From: Endozoicomonas acroporae
GTDB taxonomy: Bacteria; Pseudomonadota; Gammaproteobacteria; Pseudomonadales; Endozoicomonadaceae
Reading direction: 5' to 3'
NCBI RefSeq assembly: GCF_002864045.1
Contig: NZ_PJPV01000136.1
Span: 1-64,000, forward strand
DNA: 64,000 nt
The position numbers and the translations under genes were made by a program. Under the pieces are notes generated by a model. It was not told the DNA's origin and searched no databases. It saw only the letters and a list, made by a program, of their open reading frames with translations. Positions 52,407-61,900 of this stretch are shown here, one piece after another (position 1 is the first letter of the stretch; each line of letters starts with the position of its first letter).

Positions 52407-53735
52407 CTATACGTTGACGACGTTGGCTTGCTTGATTCTCGACAGGGGAAAGTGACATATAAAACGACTGCCTTTTCCCGGATGGCTACTGATACTGATA
52501 CGACCTTCATGCCTTAATAACACATGTTTTACAATCGCCAGTCCAAGACCGGTCCCCCCTGTCGCATGACTGCGGCTCTTATCCACCCGGTAAAAACGCT
52601 CAGTCAGTCTTGGAATATGAACGGGGTCAATGCCAACACCATTGTCCTGAACCATCAGGTGTCCACCTTCCTGATCCTGCCACCACTTCACCTGCACCTT
52701 TCCTCCAGACGGGGTATAGCGAATAGCGTTATAAACCAGGTTAGAAAAGGCACTGCGCAGCTCCACGGCATCACCCGTTAATAAGGCATCATCGTCGCAT
52801 TCAAGTTGCAACTGGTGCTGATTTTCACCGCTCAATGCTTTGGCGTCGTTAACGATACCGGCAAGCAGAGACTTAAGCGTCACTGACTGACTTATTCTTT
52901 CCGGTTCCGTTGCTTCAAGCCGTGAAAGTAACAAAAGATCCTCAATCAGTCGCTGCATTCTGGATGCCTGCTCCTGCATTTGGCCAAGAGCACGATTAAA
53001 GATGGGTGGTGTATCCGGATTCATTGCCATACCATCACTCATGGTCTCCAGATAACCGGAAATCACGGTTAGAGGCGTTCTCAATTCATGGGAAACATTG
53101 GCAACAAAATCGGTTCTCATGATTTCAAGCTGATGCAACCGGCTGACATCCCTGACCAACAGAAGTCGATTACCCTGCCCATAAACGGTAATGGCTATTT
53201 GAAGCTGCCGACTCTCGTGAACCGGTGAATCGATCTTAATGGGCTCTTTGTCGTGGCTATTGTCCATATAGCGGGCAAATTTTGGATTTCTGACCAGGTT
53301 TGTCAGGAGCTGTCCCTGGTCATCAGGCATTTGCAGGCCCAGTAACTCTCCGGCGGCACGGTTCCACCACTCAAGGGAACCATTCTGGTCGGCCATGACG
53401 ATTCCGTCGTTTAATGCTGCCGTTGATTCCTGTATGCGTTCTATCACGCTGGCAAGTCGCTGTTTTGAGCGGTTGTGTTTGCGCTGAATTCTATAAATAC
53501 CATCAAAGATCTCACCCCATACGCCTGTGCTTTCCGGGGGATCCAGCTCTTTATGGGCCGCCTTATCAAGCCATATCAGCAATCGGTGCAGTTGCTGGTG
53601 GCTCCAGAGAAGGTAGAATAATGTGGCAAGAAAAAGCCCCAGAAAAATCCGGTCAGCCAGCCAGCCGACAAGTAGCCCGATGGCAAGCATTGACACTATT
53701 CGACCGGTAAACCAGGATCGGACAGAGGTGGTCAC
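52407..53735 (-). CDS. phoR: Phosphate regulon sensor kinase
   Basis: 442 residues, inner membrane. Two N-terminal helices (FTGRIVSMLAIGLLVGWLAD and LGLFLATLFYLLWS), a PAS domain around 95-190, H-box NVSHELRTPLTVISGY with the phosphorylated His, and the ATPase motifs NLVYNAIRYTP, DNGVGIDP and GTGLGLAIVKHV. It lies after phoB in the same direction, with 115 bases between, the usual phoB-phoR order. Intact. Confidence 0.95.
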   Translation of the reverse strand: MTTSVRSWFTGRIVSMLAIGLLVGWLADRIFLGLFLATLFYLLWSHQQLHRLLIWLDKAAHKELDPPESTGVWGEIFDGIYRIQRKHNRSKQRLASVIERIQESTAALNDGIVMADQNGSLEWWNRAAGELLGLQMPDDQGQLLTNLVRNPKFARYMDNSHDKEPIKIDSPVHESRQLQIAITVYGQGNRLLLVRDVSRLHQLEIMRTDFVANVSHELRTPLTVISGYLETMSDGMAMNPDTPPIFNRALGQMQEQASRMQRLIEDLLLLSRLEATEPERISQSVTLKSLLAGIVNDAKALSGENQHQLQLECDDDALLTGDAVELRSAFSNLVYNAIRYTPSGGKVQVKWWQDQEGGHLMVQDNGVGIDPVHIPRLTERFYRVDKSRSHATGGTGLGLAIVKHVLLRHEGRISISSHPGKGSRFICHFPLSRIKQANVVNV

Positions 53736-53850
53736 AGGCAGTTCCGCAGTTTGTTGAGCTTATGGTGATTGATCCTGACCATCATTCTTATGTCATCAGG
53801 CGGTGATGAGGAAAACGTCACTGAAGCCATTTTCATTGAATTCCAGCATT

Positions 53851-54540
53851 CTACGCTTTAGTGGAAAAACGGTAGCCAGTACCTCTGACGGTTTGAATGT
53901 AATTCTCATAGCCACTGCCCAGCGCTTTTCTCAGGCGGCGAATATGGACATCCACCGTTCTCTCTTCAACATACACATTGCCACCCCAGACCTGGTCAAG
54001 CAACTGCCCACGTGAATAGGCTCGCTCCTGATGAGTCAGGAAGAACTGCAGCAGCCGGTATTCCGTTGGCCCCATTTCGGCAGGGTTGCCATCAATACTG
54101 ACCCGGTGGCTGACAGGGTCCAGTTCCAGTCCTTTGACGACGATAGCCGACTGTTCGTCCATTCCATGAGTTCTGCGCAGTACGGCCTTAAGTCGGGCAG
54201 CGAGCTCGCGGGGGGAGAAAGGCTTGGTGATGTAATCATCCGCACCGGTTTCCAGCCCCTGGATTTTATGGTCTTCTTCCCCTTTGGCGGTCAACATAAT
54301 GATCGGAATTTCTGCTGTCAGCTGGTCACGCTTAAGTCGTCTTGCCAGTTCGATACCCGAGATGTCCGGTAGCATCCAGTCCAGAAGGATCAAATCGGGT
54401 CGGTTATCCACCACCAGTGAGTGCGCCTGTTTTGCATCAGCTGCTTCCAGGCACTGATAACCAGCCATTTCCAGCGCCATAGCGACCATTTCCCTGATGG
54501 GTGCTTCATCATCCACAATTAGAATTGTTTTGCCAGACAT
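53851..54540 (-). CDS. phoB: Phosphate regulon response regulator
   Basis: 229 residues from ATG 54540 (SGKTILIVDDEAPIREMVAMAL); the frame continues upstream without coding look. Receiver: acidic pair in VDDE, phosphorylated Asp in LILLDWMLPDISG, Lys in ITKPFSPREL. The winged-helix DNA-binding domain follows (AYSRGQLLDQVWGGNVYVEERTVDVHIRRLRKAL in family position, seen in parts). Activates phosphate-starvation genes. Expected partner of PhoR. Confidence 0.97.
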   Translation of the reverse strand: MSGKTILIVDDEAPIREMVAMALEMAGYQCLEAADAKQAHSLVVDNRPDLILLDWMLPDISGIELARRLKRDQLTAEIPIIMLTAKGEEDHKIQGLETGADDYITKPFSPRELAARLKAVLRRTHGMDEQSAIVVKGLELDPVSHRVSIDGNPAEMGPTEYRLLQFFLTHQERAYSRGQLLDQVWGGNVYVEERTVDVHIRRLRKALGSGYENYIQTVRGTGYRFSTKA

Positions 54541-54720
54541 GAGAATACCCCGGGGTTGAATGAGAGAAAATTGCTTTGGTAACCGTTTATCTTTATGACA
54601 GGTATTACAGCGAGGGAATGTTACAGAAAAATGACGTTGAGGAAAATTTGATGGACTTTTTGCTGGTTGTCCAACCCATGAGTTACTGTTTTCCCGTCGT
54701 TGAAGTGATAAAGGGGAGGT

Positions 54721-54750
54721 GAAGGTTGAGCACTTTCGGCTCAACCTTCA
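54721..54750 (-). terminator. Hairpin between ubiA and phoB
   Basis: GAAGGTTGAG and CTCAACCTTC pair with a loop of 9 bases, 24 bases after the ubiA stop. No T-tract on the minus strand, so a weak terminator or RNA stem. Confidence 0.45.
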
Positions 54751-54773
54751 AATTCAGGTGTTTCAGTCGGTCA

Positions 54774-55679
54774 TCACAGAGAACAGGCCAGACCGAGAAA
54801 TATGGCGGCACCAACCCAATGATTAGAAAGAAAGGCTTTGAAACAAGGATCCCTTTCACGGTTGCGGGTTAACCATTGCTGGTGGGTAAAACCTGCGGCG
54901 GCGGCAACAAGGCTGACATAGAATGGCCAGGCTAATTCCAGCTGTAACCCCAGCATCACCAGGGCTATCAGGGTAAACGTCTGAAAACAGGCAATAATCA
55001 GATTATCCATTTCGCCAAATAAAATGGCGGTGGACTTAATGCCGATCTGCAGATCATCGTCTCTGTCCACCATGGCATACTGGGTATCGTAGGCGACAGT
55101 CCAGAGGAGATTGGCGGTAAACAACAGCCATGTCTGAGTGGTCAGTGTGTCGGCCTCGGCGGCAAATGCCATGGGGATGGACCAGCCAAATGCGGCACCC
55201 AATACCACTTGCGGCAGATAAGTGTGTCGTTTGGCAAAAGGGTAGGCTGAGGCGAGTAGCAGGGCGGCAAAGGAGAGATAGATGGTCAGGGCATTGGTGG
55301 TCAATACCAGCAGAAAGGCCACAAAAAACAGGCTGGCGGCGTATATCAGGGCTTCTTTCGGGGTTATCTTTCCGGTCACCAACGGACGTTGCCGGGTGCG
55401 TTTTACATGACCATCAAAATGTCGGTCAGCATAGTCATTAACAACACAGCCAGCGCTGCGGGTCAGCACCACCCCAAGCATGAAAACCACCAGATTACCA
55501 ACAGAGGGGATGCCTTCGGCCGCCAGCCAGAGCGCCCAGAGTGTTGGCCATAGCAGTAGATAAATGCCAATGGGGCGATCAAGGCGAGCCAGTTGAATAA
55601 AGTCTTTCCAGCGTGGTACGTGCTGATCCAGCAGCTCTGCACATTTATCAGCGCCTGTTATCGATTGTATAAATTTCAT
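54774..55679 (-). CDS. ubiA: 4-hydroxybenzoate octaprenyltransferase
   Basis: 301 residues from ATG 55679 (MKFIQSITGADKCAELLDQ). Membrane prenyltransferase of ubiquinone synthesis. The two Asp-rich motifs are GCVVNDYADRHFDGHVKRT (NDxxDxxxD) and YDTQYAMVDRDDDLQIG (second Asp cluster), with about eight helices between and around them. Stop is 234 bases before phoB. ubiC, its normal upstream neighbour, lies 2.4 kb away at 58118 with two unrelated genes between. Intact. Confidence 0.95.
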   Translation of the reverse strand: MKFIQSITGADKCAELLDQHVPRWKDFIQLARLDRPIGIYLLLWPTLWALWLAAEGIPSVGNLVVFMLGVVLTRSAGCVVNDYADRHFDGHVKRTRQRPLVTGKITPKEALIYAASLFFVAFLLVLTTNALTIYLSFAALLLASAYPFAKRHTYLPQVVLGAAFGWSIPMAFAAEADTLTTQTWLLFTANLLWTVAYDTQYAMVDRDDDLQIGIKSTAILFGEMDNLIIACFQTFTLIALVMLGLQLELAWPFYVSLVAAAAGFTHQQWLTRNRERDPCFKAFLSNHWVGAAIFLGLACSL

Positions 55680-55836
55680 CTGCGCCCTTGGAGTTCTGTG
55701 TTTTGGAAATATAGTCAGGGCCTTCCAGCCGACACATGTTTTGCCGATAAAAAAATGATCACAGGCTGCCATGTGTCCACTATCTATGTAGTCTTGTCGG
55801 CCTGCCAGAGCAAATTGCTTATTGCGGGAGACTATC

Positions 55837-56643
55837 ATGTTTACAGAAGACTTACGCCCTCTTCAAGAACAACTTTTCCAGCACTCCATCTACCAGAAAA
55901 TTAACAGTGTGGAGACGTTGTCGGCCTTTATGGAAGCTCATGTCTTTGCTGTATGGGATTTTATGTCGCTGGCAAAAAGATTGCAGCTTGAGTTTACTTC
56001 CATGCCGCTACCCTGGGTGCCAGTTACGGATGCCCCGTCTGCCCGCTTCATTAATGAAATTATTCTCTATGAAGAGACGGATAAGGATCTTCATGGCACG
56101 CCCATGAGTCATCTGGAAATGTATCTCGCTGCCATGAATGAAGTATCCGCGGATACCAGCAAAATCGAACAGGTAATTTATAGCATCAAGACAGGGGTTC
56201 CCTGGCAGCAGGCCCTGGTGGTTGCTGAGGTACCGGAATACATTCAGGCATTTGTTTCGGATACGCTGAAGATAGCCCAGTATGGTTCGTTACCGGAAGT
56301 GGCCAGTTATTTTCTTTTCGGCCGTGAAGATGCCATTCCGCAGATGTTTTCTTCCCTGTTGAATCATTGGGAAATCCCCCCGGCGTCCGTTCCTGCCATG
56401 ACCTACTACCTTGAGAGACATATTGACCTTGATGGGAATGAGCATGGCCCGGCAGCAGAGAACCTGCTGAAACAGTGTATTAATGGGGACAAAAACGCAG
56501 AAGCGTCGGCCGTTGCCAAGGCGAAAGAGGCTATTTCAGCACGAATAAGATTTTGGGATGGTCTTGAGAAGCAATTGGACCAAGTTACCGCTGGACAGGG
56601 GGCTGTTGACAAAGCAGAGCCTATACTTCCCGGTTTTATCTGA
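55837..56643 (+). CDS. DUF3050 / haem-oxygenase-like protein
   Basis: 268 residues from ATG 55837, GGAG upstream. Family features: LRPLQEQLFQHSIYQKI at the start, ETLSAFMEAHVFAVWDFMSL, then a conserved PMSHLEMYL with His, and YFLFGREDAIPQMF and MTYYLERHIDLDGNEHGPAA in the C-terminal half. DUF3050 proteins have the haem-oxygenase-like helical fold with conserved His/Glu metal ligands; their reaction is not established. It is divergent from ubiA and separates it from ubiC together with the next gene. Confidence 0.75.
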   Translation: MFTEDLRPLQEQLFQHSIYQKINSVETLSAFMEAHVFAVWDFMSLAKRLQLEFTSMPLPWVPVTDAPSARFINEIILYEETDKDLHGTPMSHLEMYLAAMNEVSADTSKIEQVIYSIKTGVPWQQALVVAEVPEYIQAFVSDTLKIAQYGSLPEVASYFLFGREDAIPQMFSSLLNHWEIPPASVPAMTYYLERHIDLDGNEHGPAAENLLKQCINGDKNAEASAVAKAKEAISARIRFWDGLEKQLDQVTAGQGAVDKAEPILPGFI

Positions 56644-56883
56644 GGCATTGCGTTTTTTCAACTCAAGAAGGAACTTTGGCTGATAATTACTGTCTGAGTG
56701 TACAGTTGTGATGGTTTCTGAGAAAGTTCTTTTCCGAAATTTGTATATCCCAGTCAAAATATTATTTACGGGATTATCAACAAGTTTTGTTTAGACACCT
56801 TCTTCATCACATTACAAATGCTCATGATCGACTCTGCCGGGCATTGGTATTCGATAAAAATAACCATTGATGGAGATTTTAAA

Positions 56884-57843
56884 ATGCAGGTAACAATTAC
56901 TGACCCTCAGCCACTGAAATATGATACACCTTCTGGTGCAGATTCAAACAAACATAATAAAGGTGATCCACGTTTTGCGGATTCCAGTGTTGCAACCACC
57001 AACATTCCGCCACAAATCGCAATACAAAGTTATGCCCCAACATTTCCCACTACTCCCATTACTGGCGTATCCTGCAAGGTTATCAATCCAGATGACACTG
57101 CCTCAATCACTGGCAGGAATGCCTCCGAATTACTGAAGAGTCCGTTCAATAACGATCCAGGCTATGAATCGACACTGTGTAAATGGATGAAAAGTGAGTC
57201 TGACACTTCCTCGGCAGACCGCGCCAAACAGGACAGTGTTATAAAAACGCTGTTAATGGCGATTACCGACACTGATACTTCCAACGCTACAAGGTTAATA
57301 TCCGAATGCGGTGCCACTGAACTTTCCGGGTATCGATGCTCGTTTTCCTTTGAAGGTACAACTTACCCTGACATCACTCCTTTTGCTCTTGCGTGCAGCC
57401 TTGGTAAATTGGATCTTGTCAAGAAGCTATACGCCAATCCGGAACAATTAAACCAGACATTTGATACCACAGATGGTACTGGACAAAAACCAGTTAATTT
57501 AGCGGCTATGAACGGGCATGTAGAAGTGATGAGTCAACTATTTAAGTGGGGAGTTGATCCTCAAAGTATTGTTAACGATGCCCTTACTAATAAAATTCTT
57601 AGCTGTAGCGATGGTCGTGAAGCAATCAAAAAAGTTGTAACAGAATTGTGTTTAACAGGAGAACTAGAACTTTCTGAAAAATCCGTTCTCTGTATAGGTT
57701 CTCGTGATGAATGCAAAGATGGAGATGATATTGGTTGTTTAGGTCATGGAGTTGTTTATGTAAATCCTGACTACAACCAACGTCAACAAGTGGTTGAAGG
57801 TTCCTATAATGGCCGCCTGCTCGCCAGGTTATTCTCCGAATAA
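56884..57843 (+). CDS. Ankyrin-repeat protein
   Basis: 319 residues from ATG 56884 (MQVTITDPQPLKY), preceded by TGGAG. Two ankyrin units in the middle: TPFALACSLGKLDLVKKLYANP, within limits, and KPVNLAAMNGHVEVMSQLFKWG (about 187-245). The N-terminal 85 residues are Thr/Pro/Ser-rich and low in structure. The C-terminal third contains a Cys-rich segment (CIGSRDECKDGDDIGCLGHG). No signal peptide. Ankyrin proteins of symbionts are often secreted effectors; function here is not shown. The Thr/Pro-rich start could carry a secretion signal. Confidence 0.7.
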   Translation: MQVTITDPQPLKYDTPSGADSNKHNKGDPRFADSSVATTNIPPQIAIQSYAPTFPTTPITGVSCKVINPDDTASITGRNASELLKSPFNNDPGYESTLCKWMKSESDTSSADRAKQDSVIKTLLMAITDTDTSNATRLISECGATELSGYRCSFSFEGTTYPDITPFALACSLGKLDLVKKLYANPEQLNQTFDTTDGTGQKPVNLAAMNGHVEVMSQLFKWGVDPQSIVNDALTNKILSCSDGREAIKKVVTELCLTGELELSEKSVLCIGSRDECKDGDDIGCLGHGVVYVNPDYNQRQQVVEGSYNGRLLARLFSE

Positions 57844-57906
57844 AGTGACTGTAGAATTTTCTGATATGAACAATTTAAAAAACCCGACTTATGCACCTAT
57901 TCCTTT

Positions 57907-57999
57907 AATGGAGTGCCCGGAATGGGACTCTATGTAAATCCTGAATCTAAACAACGTATCTTGAGGCTTTCCTTTATCCAGAAACCTTTATTCACATAA
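57907..57999 (+). pseudogene. C-terminal relic of an ankyrin-protein paralogue
   Basis: Reading from 57907 gives GMGLYVNPESKQRI, which echoes GHGVVYVNPDYNQRQQ near the end of the ankyrin protein just upstream. It continues briefly to TAA 57997-57999. Likely the scar of a former tandem duplicate. The remainder of 57,844-58,117 shows nothing else. Confidence 0.45.
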
Positions 58000-58117
58000 A
58001 CTTCAAGGTAAAGCCCCATCTCGATAGCAATGGTTATTAGGGCATTGCCAGTAAAAAATTTACTGGCATACTGCAATGCCGCTTCTCATGCTACTGGGAG
58101 GTAACCAGGCGCTATTC

Positions 58118-58702
58118 TCAGACAGCCCCTCTGCTCTCACGCTCAGGCAAAAAAACCTCACAAACAGAAATAGGCTTATCCCGCAACAAAAACAGAGATC
58201 GTCTGGCCCAGGCGATTTCTGCTGTAAATTTCACATCAAGGTATACGTTAAATTCACTGGCTTTTATATCGGTGACTTCAATCGGTCCACGGCGCAGGCC
58301 GGGCTGACTGAAAATGTACTCACCTAATGGCCGGTCTCCCAGTTCCAGAAGTACTCTATTCTCACCGGACAGACTGGACTCTGGTAACACACTGCGGGCA
58401 AAAACCACCGGTTGGCCTGAGCCAAACAGCAGGACTTCTCTTATACTGGCACGCTGATCATCGCAATGAAGAAAGGCTTTCTCTGATGCATCCGGCTCCT
58501 GCCAATCATGGGAAATGACCCGGACAAAAAAATCGTTGTTGTGTGCTTGTTTCAGCCGTCGGGTCAACGAATGTTGATCCAGTATCATCTCACGCAGTGC
58601 GCTGGGTATCGCTTTGGCATCCCGGGCGGGTTGCCAGTTCATGTCAGCAAAGAGCATCGGCAGTACATCCTGCCTGGAGCCGATGACTCCAGGATCTGTC
58701 AA
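58118..58702 (-). CDS. ubiC: Chorismate--pyruvate lyase
   Basis: 194 residues. Forms 4-hydroxybenzoate from chorismate, the first step of ubiquinone synthesis. Family features: SLTRRLKQAHNNDFFVRVISHDW near the start, SIREVLLFGSGQPVVFARSVLPE (the conserved R-E-V-L and FARS/PE segment), LGDRPLGEYIFSQPG and a final R-S-L-F. Its usual partner ubiA is 2.4 kb downstream, past two genes on the other strand. It starts only 11 bases after the nucleoside-binding-protein gene, and may be read from that transcript. Confidence 0.9.
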   Translation of the reverse strand: MTDPGVIGSRQDVLPMLFADMNWQPARDAKAIPSALREMILDQHSLTRRLKQAHNNDFFVRVISHDWQEPDASEKAFLHCDDQRASIREVLLFGSGQPVVFARSVLPESSLSGENRVLLELGDRPLGEYIFSQPGLRRGPIEVTDIKASEFNVYLDVKFTAEIAWARRSLFLLRDKPISVCEVFLPERESRGAV

Positions 58703-58713
58703 TCAAGTGGGGA

Positions 58714-59799
58714 TCAGTTAGGCAAAGAGCCTTCAACGCCCTCCACATACCAGTTCATGGACAGAATATCACCATCGTTCAGCTTTGTACCCTCTGAAAC
58801 TTTAATGGAACCATCCTGTGCCTTGATGGGGCCTTCAAAAATGGTAAAGGTGCCATCGGCAATCTGTGTCTTGAAGGCTTCGACCTGGGCAACCACGGTT
58901 TCAGGAATGGCTTTGTTATAAGGGGCCATTTCAACCATGCCTGCGGAGAAGCCGCCCCATACATCTTCTGCCTTCCACTGCTTATCCAGTACTGCTTTGG
59001 CCGTGTCAGTGTAGAAGCCCCCCCAGTGAACCATGCTGCCGGTCAGGTGGGCATCGGGACCAAAGCGTGTCATGTCCGTGTCATAGCCAAAGGCATATAC
59101 CCCTTTGTCCTGGGCGGCCTGCACCGGAGCGGGTGAGTCGGTGTGCTGGTTGATGATGTCGGCACCTTGGGCAATCAGTGACTCAGCCGCTTCACGCTCT
59201 TTGGCTGGGTCGTACCAGCTGTTGATCGAGACCACTTTCACGGTGGCATCCGGGTTGACACTGCGCAGGCCGAGGGTAAAGGCATTGATCCCCTGAACCA
59301 CTTCAGGAATCGGGAATGAACCCACATAGCCAATCACATTGTTCTTGGTCATGTGTCCGGCAATCACGCCCGTCAGGTAACGGCCTTCATAAAAGCGGGC
59401 AGAGTAGGTGCCAACATTCTTGCCACGCTTGTAACCCGTGGCGTGCTGGAACTTAACGTTGGGAAATTGCTTGGCCACTTTCAGTGTTGGGTTCATGTAG
59501 CCAAACGAGGTGGTAAAGATCAGGTCGTGTCCCTGCTGTGCCAGCTTACGGATGACCCGCTCGGCATCGGCACCTTCAGAGACACTCTCGACATAAGTGG
59601 TTTCGATATTCTTGCCCAGCTTCTCAACCATCTCCAGTCGGCCTTCATCATGACCATAGGTCCAGCCGGCATCACCCACCGGGCCGACATAGACAAAGCC
59701 CACTTTCAGCGGCTTTTCAACCGCCGACGAGAGTGTCGACAGGGTCATCAATCCGGCGGTTGCCACACAGACGAGGGCCTTTTTAATCAGGGATTTCAT
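58714..59799 (-). CDS. BMP-family nucleoside-binding protein
   Basis: About 361 residues from ATG 59799. The signal peptide (LIKKALVCVATAGLMTLSTLSSA) is of the SPI type; there is no lipobox Cys, unlike PnrA/BmpA lipoproteins. The mature protein starts KPLKVGFVYVGPVGDAGWTYGHDEGR, with the BMP family D-x-G-W motif, followed by FTTSFGYMNP and GSFPIPEVVQGINAFTLGLR. Expected to bind purine nucleosides in the periplasm for the permeases upstream. The gene order ATPase, permease, permease, binding protein is typical. Confidence 0.88.
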   Translation of the reverse strand: MKSLIKKALVCVATAGLMTLSTLSSAVEKPLKVGFVYVGPVGDAGWTYGHDEGRLEMVEKLGKNIETTYVESVSEGADAERVIRKLAQQGHDLIFTTSFGYMNPTLKVAKQFPNVKFQHATGYKRGKNVGTYSARFYEGRYLTGVIAGHMTKNNVIGYVGSFPIPEVVQGINAFTLGLRSVNPDATVKVVSINSWYDPAKEREAAESLIAQGADIINQHTDSPAPVQAAQDKGVYAFGYDTDMTRFGPDAHLTGSMVHWGGFYTDTAKAVLDKQWKAEDVWGGFSAGMVEMAPYNKAIPETVVAQVEAFKTQIADGTFTIFEGPIKAQDGSIKVSEGTKLNDGDILSMNWYVEGVEGSLPN

Positions 59800-59886
59800 G
59801 GGATGATCCACTCCTTACAGGTCTGTTTTATCGTTAGATTAATGGCCTGAGTTCCCTGTCAGGCCGGGTTGGAACCGTTTTAAAGA

Positions 59887-60800
59887 TTACCCCGCCGGGT
59901 GGTAGGGTTTGCCAAGGGACATTGGTGCCAGCAACCGGCTTCTGGACTGGTTGCTTGATAGCAATACCAGCACCACAATGGTCGCCAGATAAGGCAGGGT
60001 CGCCAGCAGATTGGATGAAATAGAGGCACCCATCCCCTGCAGTACCAGATGCATAATGCTTGCCAAACCAAACAGCCAGGCCCCCAGTAATACCCGTTCT
60101 ACCTTCCAGCTGGCAAATACCACCAGGGCCAGGGCAATCCAGCCACGCCCTGCGGTCATGCCTTCTGCCCACAGCGGCGTATAGGCCAGTGACAGATAAG
60201 CACCCCCGAGGCCCGCCATGGCACCACCAAACAGTAACGCCAGCCACCGGGTCCGTATTACCGGTAAGCCTACAGCCGTGGCTGAGTATGGGCTTTCACC
60301 ATCAGGCCGGGACGGCTGAAGCGGAAAAACAGCCAGATAGCCAACGCGATACCCAGAGAGCAGTAAACCAGAATGTCCTGACTGAACAGGGCTTTACCCA
60401 GAATCGGTATATCCGATACCAGCGGGATCAACATAGGCTGGAAGCCTGCCAAAGCCTGACCGATGTAGTCAGTGCCCACATAAGCACTCAGGCCTGCACC
60501 AAAAATGGTCAGGGCCAGGCCGGTGGCCACCTGATTGGCCCGCAACTGGATCGCCAGCAGGCCAAACAACATGGCCATGGCCATGCCAGCCAGCAGACTC
60601 ATTATCACCCCGAAGATCAGGCTGCCTGTGGTGAGTGCGGCAATAAAGCCGATCACCGCGCCCATCAGCATCATGCCCTCCTGCCCCAGGTTAAGCACGC
60701 CACTCTTTTCACACACCAGTTCCCCCAGGGCAACCAGCAGCAGTGGCGTACCGGTTCGAACCATGGCAAACAGAATGTTAGTGATCAGGTCCATATCCAT
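59887..60800 (-). pseudogene. Nucleoside ABC transporter permease 2, frameshifted
   Basis: Reading from ATG 60800: TGTPLLLVALGELVCEKSGV, NLGQEGMMLMGAVIGFI, with the frame lost after LMVKAHTQPRL near 60,270. It resumes in another frame (SATAVGLPVIRTRWLALL), then GGAYLSLAYTPLWAEGMTAGRG to 59887. Family members read LMVKAVGESPYSATAVG here, so some 13 bases seem lost between two AAAGC-like repeats. Its start overlaps the previous permease stop (TAATG). Without this subunit the importer may not work; a sequencing error would be the other explanation. Confidence 0.85.
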
Positions 60801-61900
60801 TAGCCGTTGACTCCTACATGATGTCCCTGAGCCGGGGGTTGATGAGTAGAGATTTTCAAGCGGTAACTGATCAGAAAATCACAGGCCAGCAGAAAGAACA
60901 GCAACATCCCCTGAAACAGACTGCCCATGGCCAGCGGCAGGCCAAGGTCAATCTGACCCATCTCGCCCCCCATATAAACCAGCGCCATCAGCAGGCTGGC
61001 CAGTAAAATACCAATAGGGTGCAGGCGACCAAGAAAGGCAACAATAATGGCCGCATAACCGTAGCCGGGGGAGACCGATGGCACCAGCTGACCAATCGGG
61101 CCACTGACTTCCGAGATACCGGAAAGCCCGGCCAAAGCACCGCACAGCAACAGGCTGAAATACACCAGACGGCGCTCACGGAAACCGGCAAAGTGCCCGG
61201 CACTGGCATCCAGACCAATGACCTTCAGCTGAAAGCCCAGGAAGGTCCTGGTCATCAAGACCCAGATGCAGACCCCGGCCAGCAGTCCGAAGGCCAGACC
61301 AATATGCAGGCGGGTTCCTTCCAGCAACAGTGGCAGCGTGACCGCATCGGTAAACAGTGCAGATTCCGGGAAGTTAAAACCATGGGGATCTTTCAGGGGG
61401 CCGTGCACGGCATTGAGCAGCAGATTCAGGGCAATATAGTTCAACATGATGGTGGTGAGGATTTCATTGGTATTGAAATGATTCCTCAGCACCGCAGGGA
61501 TTAATGCCCAGAGTAAACCGGCCACAGCGCCGGTTATCAGTACCGCGGGGAGCACCCAGACGCCTTCCGAATCCATCCAGCTCAGGGCGGCCCAGCTGCC
61601 CATCAGAGCCCCCATCAGTAACTGTCCTTCTGCGCCAATGTTCCAGATATTGGCTCGAAAACACACCGCCAGACCCATGGCACAGAGCAGTATGGGGGCG
61701 GCTTTGACACCCAGCTCGGACAGGCCATAGCTATCGCTGATGGGCAGAATGAAAAAGGTATATAACCCGGTCCACGGGTCCTGTCCCTGCAAGGCAAAAA
61801 TCACACTCCCGGCCATCAGGGTGAGCAACACCGCCAGAACGGGGGACAGATATTTCATCAGGCTGGAGTCTTGCGGCCGTCTTTCAATGGCAATCTTCAT
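60800..61900 (-). CDS. Nucleoside ABC transporter permease 1
   Basis: 366 residues, about nine to ten helices (first near LSPVLAVLLTLMAGSVIFAL). Conserved family parts: ANIWNIGAEGQLLMGALMGSW, FNTNEILTTIMLNYIALNL and GLSGISEVSGPIGQLVPSVSPGYGYAAIIVAFLG. These place it in the BmpA/NupP (YufP-like) nucleoside permease family. Start overlaps the ATPase stop by four bases. Intact. Works with permease 2 as a heterodimer. Confidence 0.9.
   Translation of the reverse strand: MKIAIERRPQDSSLMKYLSPVLAVLLTLMAGSVIFALQGQDPWTGLYTFFILPISDSYGLSELGVKAAPILLCAMGLAVCFRANIWNIGAEGQLLMGALMGSWAALSWMDSEGVWVLPAVLITGAVAGLLWALIPAVLRNHFNTNEILTTIMLNYIALNLLLNAVHGPLKDPHGFNFPESALFTDAVTLPLLLEGTRLHIGLAFGLLAGVCIWVLMTRTFLGFQLKVIGLDASAGHFAGFRERRLVYFSLLLCGALAGLSGISEVSGPIGQLVPSVSPGYGYAAIIVAFLGRLHPIGILLASLLMALVYMGGEMGQIDLGLPLAMGSLFQGMLLFFLLACDFLISYRLKISTHQPPAQGHHVGVNG

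Noticed and set aside
54031..54372. Plus-strand frame of 113 codons opposite phoB
   Set aside because: Mirror of the phoB coding sequence without its own start signal.
59353..60803. Long plus-strand open frames opposite the nucleoside transporter genes
   Set aside because: They lie antisense to clearly homologous genes, have glutamine- and histidine-rich composition typical of shadow frames, and lack ribosome sites.
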